Below are positions 1 to 5,818 of a DNA stretch of 6,152 nucleotides, in pieces. The first letter of the stretch is position 1, and every line of letters begins with the position of its first letter. Below the pieces are notes generated by a model. The model was not told the DNA's origin, did no database searches, and saw only the letters and a list, made by a program, of their open reading frames with translations. Position numbers and translations under genes: made by a program. This DNA is from Alphaproteobacteria bacterium (GTDB taxonomy: Bacteria > Pseudomonadota > Alphaproteobacteria > Rhodospirillales > Rhodospirillaceae), in assembly GCA_015228695.1 (NCBI GenBank), contig JADGDA010000155.1:1-6152 (forward strand). The letters are read 5' to 3'.

Positions 1-368
1 TGCGCATAGGGTGGCCGTTGCTGGTAGGCGGCCCACGCCGGGGGCGGCGCATAGGCCGGGCGTTGCCGCGCTCCGGCCCACGGCGGAGAACCCCCGTCTC
101 TCGCCCAGGACGGTGCGGGCCAGGATGACAGGGGGGGCTGCGGGCATGGGGCGTCCCGCTGGGGGAACGGGCCGGAAAAGGACGGCCAGGGAGAGGGCGG
201 GGGCGCGGCGTCGTAAGCCCGCTCCGGGGTCCATTCGGGAAAGCCCGGCGTGCCGTACCCGTACCCGCGCCCGTCATCACCACGGGAATCCTGGGCCGCT
301 GCCGGCAGGGCCCCCCAGACGCCCGTCAGCAGCAGATAAACGATCGTGCGGCGCAAACCCCGCATCAT
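1..368 (-). CDS. Secreted Pro/Trp/Tyr-rich protein, 5' part only (runs off left edge)
   Basis: I do not recognise the family. The frame is open for 122 codons from ATG at 368-366 to the window edge with no stop. A second ATG follows immediately at 365-363. AGGGG lies 8 nt upstream of the first ATG, and a sigma70-like promoter lies further upstream. The N-terminus looks like a Sec signal peptide: basic MMRGLRR, a hydrophobic stretch (about residues 8-20), then ALPAAA before QDS, so cleavage is likely after residue 25. The mature part is low in complexity: a GRGYGYG stretch at 34-39, then a region dominated by Pro, Trp, Ala and Tyr. QRPAYA (102-107) and QRPPYA (117-122) recur with a 15-residue period, so a repeat region may be starting at the edge. 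There is one Cys (75). It is probably periplasmic, surface-exposed or extracellular. The gene follows the metal transporter genes on the same strand after 232 bp and appears to have its own promoter. The coding call is fairly secure; the function is unknown. Confidence 0.68.
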   Translation of the reverse strand, partial: MMRGLRRTIVYLLLTGVWGALPAAAQDSRGDDGRGYGYGTPGFPEWTPERAYDAAPPPSPWPSFSGPFPQRDAPCPQPPLSSWPAPSWARDGGSPPWAGARQRPAYAPPPAWAAYQQRPPYA

Positions 369-408
369 CGGATGATCCCCTGTCCCACTCTTCCCCCGAT
401 CCGTGTGG

Positions 409-437
409 TTATCATATGAGAGGAAAATGTCGAACAA
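409..437 (-). promoter_or_regulatory. Candidate sigma70-type promoter for the secreted-protein gene
   Basis: Read on the minus strand, TTGTTC (437-432) and TGATAA (414-409) are separated by 17 nt. This falls in a locally AT-rich stretch of a GC-rich window. Transcription would begin near 402 and leave a leader of about 34 nt before the ATG at 368. The placement fits well, but both boxes deviate from consensus and no transcript evidence is available. Confidence 0.42.
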
Positions 438-600
438 TTTTCCGGGAACATGGCCCCGACCCTTCGGAGGTTCCGGCCATACGCCGCATATTGGGGCGAT
501 GCGTTATTTTTCCCACTTCATGATGGGAGGGGGAGGACTCCGCGCGGGAACCCGCCAGGGGTTGGTCCCGCCGGTGTCGGCGGAAAGAAGGGGACTCGGG

Positions 601-1485
601 TCACGCCCGAAGGTGCCGACGCCGCAGCAGGTGGGCGGCAAGGCTGTTGCGGGGGCCGAGGATCAGGGACGTCAGGTAGACGACGCCCGCGGTCAGGATG
701 ATGGCGGGACCGGACGGCAGGTCGGCGTGAAAGGACAAGATCAAACCGGTAAAACCCGAAACCATGGCGATCAGCACCGCGACTCCGGCCAGACTCCAGA
801 CCTCGCGGGCCCAGAACCGGGCGGCGATGGCCGGCAGCATCATCAGCCCGACCGCCATCAGCGTGCCCAGGGCCTGGAACCCGGCCACCATGTTGAGGAC
901 CACCAGAACGAGAAAGGCGAAATGGACCGAGGCTCCCGCGCCTCCCGACGCGCGGAGAAAACCGGGATCGAAGCATTCGACCACCAGCGGCCGATAGATG
1001 ACGGCAAAGGTTGCCAGGCTCGCCGTGGCGATGGAGGCGACCAGGATCAGGGACGCATCGTCCACGCCCAGGATGGTCCCGAACAGGACGTGCATCAGGT
1101 CGACGTTGCTGCCGTCCAGGGACACGATCATCACGCCCAGGGCCAGCGAGATCATGAAGAAAGCCGCGAAACTCGCATCCTCTTTTTGGGCGGTGAAGCG
1201 GGTCGCGAGTCCGGACAGCAGGGCGACGGCGATTCCGGCGATCAGTCCTCCGAGGCTCATGGCCGGCAGGGAAAGGCCCGCGACCATGAATCCGACCGCC
1301 GCTCCCGGCAGAACGGCATGGGACATGGTGTCGCCGATCAGGCTCATGCGGCGCAGGACCAGAAAAACGCCGACCGGTCCGGCCCCGAGCGACAGGGCCA
1401 GACAGGCCACCAGCGCCCGGCGCATGAAGCCGAAGGCGGCGAAGGGCTCGAACAGCCAATCCCCGATCATTCCCGGAAGAGTCAT
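601..1485 (-). CDS. aztB: Metal (zinc-type) ABC transporter permease, ZnuB/AztB family
   Basis: Inner-membrane permease of 294 residues that forms the channel for divalent metal import, energised by the ATPase encoded just upstream. The length suits the ABC-3 (ZnuB/MntB/TroC) family. It is strongly hydrophobic, with about eight membrane segments. Family features visible here are the LRRMSLIGDTMSHAVLPGAA block (residues 44-63), the GSNVDLMHVLFG segment (125-136) and the FQALGTLMAVGLMMLPAIAA segment (203-222). The C-terminus is basic (LLRRRHLRA). These blocks resemble AztB of the alphaproteobacterial Azt zinc system more than enterobacterial ZnuB, from memory of that family; the symbol is given on that basis and zinc as substrate is inferred. 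The ATG at 1485-1483 overlaps the ATPase stop as ATGA, indicating translational coupling. A longer open frame continues upstream, but that part is the out-of-frame shadow of the ATPase gene. Downstream, where a binding-protein gene might be expected, there is none. Confidence 0.9.
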   Translation of the reverse strand: MTLPGMIGDWLFEPFAAFGFMRRALVACLALSLGAGPVGVFLVLRRMSLIGDTMSHAVLPGAAVGFMVAGLSLPAMSLGGLIAGIAVALLSGLATRFTAQKEDASFAAFFMISLALGVMIVSLDGSNVDLMHVLFGTILGVDDASLILVASIATASLATFAVIYRPLVVECFDPGFLRASGGAGASVHFAFLVLVVLNMVAGFQALGTLMAVGLMMLPAIAARFWAREVWSLAGVAVLIAMVSGFTGLILSFHADLPSGPAIILTAGVVYLTSLILGPRNSLAAHLLRRRHLRA

Positions 1486-2243
1486 GGCTCCACCACGTCG
1501 CACACGGGGGCCGCCTGATCCCAGGCCTCGCCCATGGATCGGGCCCTGCGCAGATTGTCCTCGGTCAGGACGTCGGCGGCGGCGCCCCACCCGACGGCCT
1601 TGCGCGCGAGAAGAAGCGCCTCGGGAAAATGGCGGCGCACCTGGTCGAGGTCGTGGAGGACGGCGACGACGGTGCGTCCCTCGCCGTGCCAGCGCAGAAC
1701 GAGGTCCAGAAGGTCGGCGGTGGTTCTCGTATCGATGGACGTGAAGGGCTCGTCGAGGAGAATGATGGGGCAATCGGCGACCAGCACGCGGGCGAACAGC
1801 ACCCGTTGCCTTTGTCCGCCGCTCAACGATCCCACCGGGCGGGCGGCGAACCCGTCGAGCCCGACCGTGGACAAGGCCCGCGCCGCGGCGATGCGCAGAC
1901 CGGGGCCGAGGGTTCCGAACGCGCCGACCCGCCGCCAATGGCCGAGCAGCACCGTGTCCAGGACCGAGATGGGGAAATCGACGTCGATCTCCGCGATCTG
2001 GGGCAGATAGGAGATGTCTCCCCTGTTGACGCCGTTGAAGACGAAGCGTCCCTCCAGGGGCCGGAGCAACCCCATGATTCCCTTGAGCAGGGTGCTCTTG
2101 CCGCCGCCGTTGGGGCCGACGACGGCCGTCAGGGACCCGGACCGGAAACATCCATGCAGATGGTGGACGGCCGGATGGCGCTCGTAGCCGAGGGTGACCC
2201 CATGCGCTTCGATCGATCCGACCACCCCGGTCACTCCCACCAT
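1482..2243 (-). CDS. aztA: Metal (zinc-type) ABC transporter ATP-binding protein, ZnuC/AztA family
   Basis: Cytoplasmic ATPase of 253 residues that powers the metal permease encoded next. Numbered from the ATG at 2243, all nucleotide-binding motifs are intact: Walker A GPNGGGKST (43-51), Q-loop Q82, signature LSGGQRQR (140-147), Walker B IILLDEP (160-166) and switch His197 in VLHDLD. FPISVLDTVLLG (90-101) after the Q-loop is typical of Zn/Mn importers. The N-terminal YERHPAVHHLHG (20-31) matches what I recall of AztA, hence the symbol; znuC-like is the safe general name. The start is uncertain: ATG 2243 lacks a clear SD, and in-frame GTGs at 2234 (forming GTGA with the upstream stop) and 2225 (8 nt after GGGAG) are alternatives. 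An extension to 2312 is open but would lie inside the preceding small gene. The gene overlaps the small membrane-protein gene by 13 nt and the permease by 4 nt. Binding of metal by a regulator such as Zur would be expected, but I see no convincing Zur palindrome upstream. Confidence 0.92.
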   Translation of the reverse strand: MVGVTGVVGSIEAHGVTLGYERHPAVHHLHGCFRSGSLTAVVGPNGGGKSTLLKGIMGLLRPLEGRFVFNGVNRGDISYLPQIAEIDVDFPISVLDTVLLGHWRRVGAFGTLGPGLRIAAARALSTVGLDGFAARPVGSLSGGQRQRVLFARVLVADCPIILLDEPFTSIDTRTTADLLDLVLRWHGEGRTVVAVLHDLDQVRRHFPEALLLARKAVGWGAAADVLTEDNLRRARSMGEAWDQAAPVCDVVEP

Positions 2244-2362
2244 GCCAGCGCCCAGCCGACGCTCGCCCAGAGCAGGCCGGCGGCGATGCCCGCCAGGGCC
2301 AAGCGCGTCCACACCCCCCAGGCCATGGGGGACGCCGGAGGAACGGCGGAAGGCTCACCCAT
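2231..2362 (-). CDS. Small single-span membrane protein leading the metal-transporter operon
   Basis: A 43-residue frame from ATG at 2362-2360 to TGA at 2233-2231; I do not recognise it. GGAG sits 6 nt before the ATG, within GGGAGAGG, which is the best ribosome-binding site in this operon. The N-terminal 18 residues are Pro/Ser-rich (MGEPSAVPPASPMAWGVW), followed by Thr-Arg and one hydrophobic helix at about residues 19-41 (LALAGIAAGLLWASVGWALA), ending WWE. Trp residues at both membrane borders are typical of a real transmembrane segment. The stop codon lies 13 nt inside the ATPase gene, so translation is probably coupled to it. It may be an accessory subunit or stabiliser of the transporter, or a coupling ORF whose translation matters more than its product; both are inference. 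An upstream extension to 2470 would need a TTG start and would read through the tandem repeats, so I prefer the 43-residue form. Confidence 0.55.
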   Translation of the reverse strand: MGEPSAVPPASPMAWGVWTRLALAGIAAGLLWASVGWALAWWE

Positions 2363-2370
2363 CCGCCTCT

Positions 2371-2400
2371 CCCATCTGCATCGCCCCCATCTGCATCGCC
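2371..2400. repeat. Exact tandem duplication, 2 x 15 bp
   Basis: The 15-mer CCCATCTGCATCGCC occurs twice head to tail (2371-2385 and 2386-2400) with no mismatch. On the minus strand it lies immediately before the small membrane-protein gene, and the copy nearest the gene supplies the first G residues of its ribosome-binding site. Outside the repeat the match ends at once on both sides. It looks like a recent local duplication, possibly by slippage; any regulatory effect is speculation. Confidence 0.9.
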
Positions 2401-2413
2401 AAGACTCTACCTT

Positions 2414-2469
2414 TCTCCACTCGCGGACGACATCCCGCGCATCTCCACTCGCGGACGACATCCCGCGCA
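2414..2469. repeat. Exact tandem duplication, 2 x 28 bp
   Basis: A 28-bp unit beginning TCTCCACTCGCGG and ending CATCCCGCGCA is present twice without mismatch (2414-2441 and 2442-2469). Each copy contains a short inverted repeat, CGCGG-8 nt-CCGCG (2422-2439 in the first copy), so two identical small hairpins could form in the leader of the minus-strand operon. The unit length is not a multiple of three, which argues against a coding repeat. It could be a duplicated operator or a neutral slippage product. Confidence 0.92.
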
Positions 2470-2522
2470 ACTTTAGGGCATGGCCGGGGGATCGTCCATA
2501 TATGCCTGGGGAACAGCCGCGC

Positions 2523-2551
2523 TTGCTCTTTTGCGGGCGAGGGCTTATCTA
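2523..2551 (+). promoter_or_regulatory. Candidate sigma70-type promoter for the timA-mltA-smr cluster
   Basis: TTGCTC (2523-2528) and TATCTA (2546-2551) are separated by 17 nt in the only AT-containing stretch just upstream of the plus-strand cluster. Transcription would start near 2558 and give a leader of about 90 nt before the ATG at 2647. The -10 box keeps the T-A and terminal A positions but is not consensus. I found no matching promoter of comparable quality for the divergent metal-transporter operon. Confidence 0.35.
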
Positions 2552-2646
2552 AGCATAGGAGCGTGCGCCGTCTCGGGGGGTCAGGGTTGCCCCGCAGCCG
2601 GGGACGGGGTCTGCGGTCAGTTTACGGCTTACGGCGCGAAGGGACC

Positions 2647-3345
2647 ATGGGAGAGGGATTTCAGTTCGTCGATCTGATTTTTTTCGCGATGGTGGCGGTT
2701 TTCCTCGTGCTGCGTCTGCGCAGCGTGCTGGGGCGCCGCCCCGACGAGGGCGCGTCGCGTCCCGCGCCTGAAAACCCCAGCCCCTTCGCCGGAAGCGACA
2801 ACGACAATGTGATCGACCTTCCGAGGCGTCTGGTCCGGGGCGTCAGCGGGGACGAGGATGATCCGTCTCGGGAACAGGCCGCCCCTCCGACGCCGCTGGA
2901 AGCCGCATTGGCGCGGATACGGGACCGGGACCGGGGGTTTTCGGCGGAAGATTTCCTCGCCGGCGCGAAGGCCGCCTTCGAAATGATCATCGGGGCCTTC
3001 GCCACGGGCGACGCGAAGGCGTTGCAGCCGCTTCTGAGCAAGCAGGTGCTCGCCAATTTCACCGGAGCCATGGAGGAACGGGTTGCCGCCGGGAACACGT
3101 TGGAAGCCGAACTCGTGGCCTCCCCCACGGCGGAAATCGTGGACGCCTCCCTCGACGGGAACGTCGCCACCGTGACCGTGCGGTTCGTTTCCGAGCAGGT
3201 GAACGTGCTCCGGAACAAGGACGGCGACGTGATCGAGGGCGATCCCAACCGGATCACCAAGGTGATCGACATCTGGACCTTCTCCCGCGATACCGGCGCC
3301 CGCGATCCCAACTGGGCCCTGGTCGAGACCCGCAGCGGTGACTAG
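2647..3345 (+). CDS. Tim44/TimA-family inner-membrane-anchored protein
   Basis: A 232-residue protein of the bacterial Tim44-like (TimA) family, related to the C-terminal domain of mitochondrial Tim44. The N-terminus is one membrane helix with the characteristic pattern FVDLIFFAMVAVFLVLRLRSVLGRR (about residues 7-31), followed by a charged, Pro-rich linker (32-95). The Tim44 fold covers about 98-228, beginning FSAEDFLAGAKAAFEMIIGA, with beta-strands such as GNVATVTVRFVSEQV (171-185) and VIDIWTFSRD (206-215). Length and layout fit the alphaproteobacterial family. It is thought to be an inner-membrane protein with a soluble ligand-binding-like domain; its cellular role is not firmly established. 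ATG 2647 is chosen because the conserved membrane segment starts within ten residues; a longer open frame back to 2194 is antisense to the transporter operon and the repeats. It overlaps the mltA start by 8 nt. Confidence 0.9.
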   Translation: MGEGFQFVDLIFFAMVAVFLVLRLRSVLGRRPDEGASRPAPENPSPFAGSDNDNVIDLPRRLVRGVSGDEDDPSREQAAPPTPLEAALARIRDRDRGFSAEDFLAGAKAAFEMIIGAFATGDAKALQPLLSKQVLANFTGAMEERVAAGNTLEAELVASPTAEIVDASLDGNVATVTVRFVSEQVNVLRNKDGDVIEGDPNRITKVIDIWTFSRDTGARDPNWALVETRSGD

Positions 3346-4561
3346 GTCCGCGTATAGGCTTCTCTGTGCGCTTCTTCTTTGCGCGGGTCTTGCCTCTTGC
3401 GCGCGGTTTCCGCTGTTCCGGTCGACGGGACCGGACAAGGTCGTCCTTGAGTCCTCGTCCTATGGAAGCCTTCCCGGCTGGCAGGAGGACGCGGTTGCCG
3501 ATGTGCTTCCGGCGCTGCGGAGGTCCTGCGCGGCGATGGAGAAGATGCCGGGGCGGCTTGCGATCGGCGACGACGGGCTTGCCGGGACGGCGGCCGATTG
3601 GGGGGCCCCGTGCCGTGCTGCGGAGCGCGTGCCGGCGGGCGACCACGACTCGGCGCGGCGGTTCTTCGAGCAGTGGTTCGATCCCTACCTCGTCACCAAC
3701 AAGGGCGAGGCGAAGGGGACCTTCACGGGTTATTACGAAATCGAGCTGAAGGGGTCGCTCGGCCAGGGCGGGGCCTATCAGACGCCGCTTCTCGGAAAAC
3801 CGAAGGACCTCGTCTCCGCCGATCTGGAGCTGTTCAATCCCGAATGGAAGCAGGAAACCGTCGTCGGCAGGGTCGAGAACGGGCGGTTCAAGCCCTATCC
3901 CACGCGGTCGGGAATCGAGGCCGGAGCCCTTGCCGGGGTCGTGGCCCCGGTCCTGTGGGTGGATGATCCCGTGGACGCTTTCCTGCTGCACATTCAGGGT
4001 TCGGGCCGGGTGAGACTCGACAACGGCCAGGAGACGCGGATCGGATACGCGGCCGACAACGGCCACAAATTCGTCGGGATCGGCAACATCATGGTCAAGC
4101 GCGGGCTGATTCCCGCCGATCAGTTGAACATGCCCGCGATCCAGTCCTGGATGCGCGCCCACCCCGACGAGGCGCGGGAGATTCAGACCGAGAACCCGCG
4201 CTATATTTTCTTCCGCCTCATCTCCGGGGAAGGCCCCATCGGGGCCCAGGGGGTGGCCCTGACGCCCGGGCGCAGTCTGGCCGTGGACCCGAAGTTCGTG
4301 CCGCTCGGCGTTCCCCTGTGGCTCGACACGACCGAGCCCGGAGGCGGCCCCCTGCGGCGTCTGGTCATGGCCCAGGACAGCGGCGGGGCCATCAAGGGGC
4401 CGGTGCGCGGCGATTTCTTCTGGGGAACGGGGGAAAGCGCCTTTGAAAAGGCCGGCCGGATGAAAAGCCGGGGCCGTTATTTCATCCTTGTTCCGCGAAG
4501 CCGTTCGGCTCCGGTGGCATGGAACGGCGACGCCGGAGGGGCCTCCGCTCCCTTCTTTTAG
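3338..4561 (+). CDS. mltA: Membrane-bound lytic murein transglycosylase A (MltA), lipoprotein
   Basis: A 407-residue lytic transglycosylase that cleaves the MurNAc-GlcNAc bond of peptidoglycan to give 1,6-anhydro-muropeptides, probably from the inner face of the outer membrane. The N-terminus is a lipoprotein signal: MTRSAYRLL, a hydrophobic core, then lipobox LASC with Cys21 as the lipidated residue. The MltA domain follows, with TGYYEIEL (130-137), the region AFLLHIQGSGRVRL (214-227) and the C-terminal 3D domain carrying AQDSGGAIKG (345-354) and RGDFFWGTG (357-365). Asp347 is the probable catalytic aspartate by comparison with the conserved D-x-GGAI motif; Asp359 is a second conserved acid. 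The start is GTG at 3338, overlapping the timA stop; no other start would include the full signal peptide. Its SD is poor, consistent with coupling to timA. It lacks nothing expected of the family, and ends with a short nonconserved tail. Confidence 0.95.
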   Translation: MTRSAYRLLCALLLCAGLASCARFPLFRSTGPDKVVLESSSYGSLPGWQEDAVADVLPALRRSCAAMEKMPGRLAIGDDGLAGTAADWGAPCRAAERVPAGDHDSARRFFEQWFDPYLVTNKGEAKGTFTGYYEIELKGSLGQGGAYQTPLLGKPKDLVSADLELFNPEWKQETVVGRVENGRFKPYPTRSGIEAGALAGVVAPVLWVDDPVDAFLLHIQGSGRVRLDNGQETRIGYAADNGHKFVGIGNIMVKRGLIPADQLNMPAIQSWMRAHPDEAREIQTENPRYIFFRLISGEGPIGAQGVALTPGRSLAVDPKFVPLGVPLWLDTTEPGGGPLRRLVMAQDSGGAIKGPVRGDFFWGTGESAFEKAGRMKSRGRYFILVPRSRSAPVAWNGDAGGASAPFF

Positions 4562-4645
4562 CTTGGTCGCGGGGGAGCGGGCGATTATCCTGTGGCCGCC
4601 CGGCCGGCGGGGACGGTCGGGAGTGGTTCCGTTAATCTCGTGGGG

Positions 4646-5230
4646 ATGGCCGTGGCTGACGAGGATCGCGAAGAGGAATTAAAGGCCCGACTGGAGGAGA
4701 AGCGGTTCGAGGCCCTGCTGGCGGCTTGCAAATCGGGGCAGGTTCAGCTTCTCGTGGATTCCCATTTCCACAACACCGGGAAGTCGCCGGCCTATAACGC
4801 GGGGGAAAATCTCGTTCCCCTCCTCGTGCTGGTCATGTTCAGCCTGACGATCATGCTGTTTCAGGGAATGCTCATCGGGACCGGGGTTCTGGTGGTGGCG
4901 ATGCTCGCCTATGTGTTCGGGGTCAGGCCCTGGGTCACCGGGCAGGTGGAAAAGCGTGTGATCATGGCCGCGCTGGAAGACCTGAAGGCGTGGCGGTCCT
5001 ATTGGAAGATCGGGGGAATCGCCATTTCCATCACCGGTCGGCCGGACCTGGGCGTCGCGGCGCCCAAGGGCGACTGGAAAGCCTTCGTCCAGCTCCACGT
5101 CGGCGAGCCCCAGTCGCAGACCCAGGCCGCCCCCGCGCGTCCGGCGGAGAACGTCCTGTCCCCCTTCTCGGCGGAGTTGAGGCCGAAAGCCGCGAAGAAG
5201 CCCTCCGGGGGAGGCGCGGCGGCTCCGTAG
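4646..5230 (+). CDS. Unrecognised two-span membrane protein between mltA and smr
   Basis: A 194-residue protein I cannot assign to a family. From ATG 4646 it has an acidic/basic helical N-terminus (residues 4-25, DEDREEELKARLEEKRFE), likely a short coiled coil or amphipathic helix. Two adjacent hydrophobic segments follow (about 57-74 and 76-94), joined by a short turn with Gly. Next comes a polar region with EKRVIMAALEDLKAWRSYWK (102-121) and a small beta-like part (IAISITGRP ... WKAFVQLHVG, 125-153). The tail is Pro/Ala/Lys-rich and probably disordered (155-194). Both ends are probably cytoplasmic with a helical hairpin in the membrane. The start is uncertain: GTG 4652 has GGGG at better spacing, and GTG 4592 would add 18 low-complexity residues. 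It lies 84 nt after mltA and 3 nt before smr, so it is probably cotranscribed with them; a role in the envelope is only inferred. Confidence 0.8.
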   Translation: MAVADEDREEELKARLEEKRFEALLAACKSGQVQLLVDSHFHNTGKSPAYNAGENLVPLLVLVMFSLTIMLFQGMLIGTGVLVVAMLAYVFGVRPWVTGQVEKRVIMAALEDLKAWRSYWKIGGIAISITGRPDLGVAAPKGDWKAFVQLHVGEPQSQTQAAPARPAENVLSPFSAELRPKAAKKPSGGGAAAP

Positions 5231-5233
5231 GCG

Positions 5234-5818
5234 ATGGCCCGGCACCTGTTTCCCAGGACGGAGTGGGGGCATGGCGGCGCCCGTCGCCTCAGCCGCGCCG
5301 AGGCGTTGTTGTGGGAGGACGTCACCCGGGGGATGGCCGCCCTGCCCGGACGCCGGATCGAGGTCCCGCCGGAAGACTCTTCGGCGAAGGTCGAGCCGTT
5401 CCCGTCCCCCCGTCTCCGCCCGCATGCTCCCGTCTCCGTGCCGGCATCCTTCCACGGACGGCGGCTGACGCTGGAGAACGGCGTCACCGACGGGATCGAC
5501 AAACGCACGGCCGAGCGGTTTCTGCGCGGGCGGATGGAGATCGACGCCCGCATCGACCTCCACGGCATGACCGAGGCGCGGGCCCACGAGGCCCTGCGGC
5601 GATTCCTGGGGCATGTCTGGCACGCGGGCCTGCGGAACGTTCTGGTCATCACCGGAAAGGGAACGCGCGACGGCGGAATGGGCGTCCTTCGGGCGGCGGT
5701 CCCGCGTTGGCTGAACGAGCCGGATCTTCGGGACAAGGTGCTGTCGTTCTGCTGCGCGCAACCGAGGGACGGCGGGGAGGGCGCCCTTTATCTCCTGCTG
5801 AAGCGCCAGCGGGGCTGA
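5234..5818 (+). CDS. Smr-domain protein
   Basis: A 194-residue protein with a C-terminal Smr (MutS2-like C-terminal) domain at about residues 104-192. Visible hallmarks are IDLHGMTEARAHEAL (107-121, with the DLHG motif at 108-111), VLVITGKG (136-143), the GVLRAAVPRWL segment (150-160) and the closing strand ALYLLLKR (184-191). Smr domains bind nucleic acid and many have endonuclease activity; DLHG and the GxG loop are associated with that activity. The N-terminal half (1-100) is basic and Pro-rich with little predicted fold, including RRLSRAEALLWEDVTRGM near the start, which is common in stand-alone alphaproteobacterial Smr proteins. Start ATG 5234 is 3 nt after the preceding stop, indicating cotranscription. 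Smr next to mltA is a frequent alphaproteobacterial arrangement, though the functional reason is unclear. The last 31 bp overlap the convergent MFS gene. Confidence 0.92.
   Translation: MARHLFPRTEWGHGGARRLSRAEALLWEDVTRGMAALPGRRIEVPPEDSSAKVEPFPSPRLRPHAPVSVPASFHGRRLTLENGVTDGIDKRTAERFLRGRMEIDARIDLHGMTEARAHEALRRFLGHVWHAGLRNVLVITGKGTRDGGMGVLRAAVPRWLNEPDLRDKVLSFCCAQPRDGGEGALYLLLKRQRG

Noticed and set aside
11..523. Plus-strand open frame of 170 codons at the left end
   Set aside because: The product is Arg/Pro/Gly low-complexity sequence, and the opposite strand carries a signal-peptide gene with a ribosome-binding site and promoter over the same bases.
568..583. Perfect hairpin CCGCCG-GTGT-CGGCGG just past the permease stop, as an intrinsic terminator
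   Set aside because: There is no T-tract after the stem on either strand. It could slow polymerase or act with Rho, but the sequence does not support an intrinsic terminator call.
403..1518. A long plus-strand open frame of 371 codons opposite the permease gene
   Set aside because: Its product is a Gln/Gly/Asp/Arg-rich string without fold or motifs, antisense to an obvious ABC permease. It is a GC-rich codon-position shadow.
1486..2358. Upstream extension of the permease frame, giving a 585-residue protein
   Set aside because: The added 291 residues are Arg/Pro-rich and out of frame with the clear ATPase gene. The permease start at 1485 with ATGA overlap explains the arrangement.
2497..2504. 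CATATATG palindrome in the divergent intergenic region as a metalloregulator site
   Set aside because: It is only 8 bp and does not extend into a Zur- or Fur-like dyad; palindromes of this size occur by chance.
2194..2646. N-terminal extension of the timA-like gene by about 150 codons
   Set aside because: It would be antisense to the transporter operon and read through both tandem repeats, and the conserved membrane anchor begins right after the ATG at 2647.
4596..4610. CCGCC-CGGCC-GGCGG inverted repeat between mltA and the next gene as a terminator
   Set aside because: No T-run follows, and the close spacing of the downstream genes suggests cotranscription.
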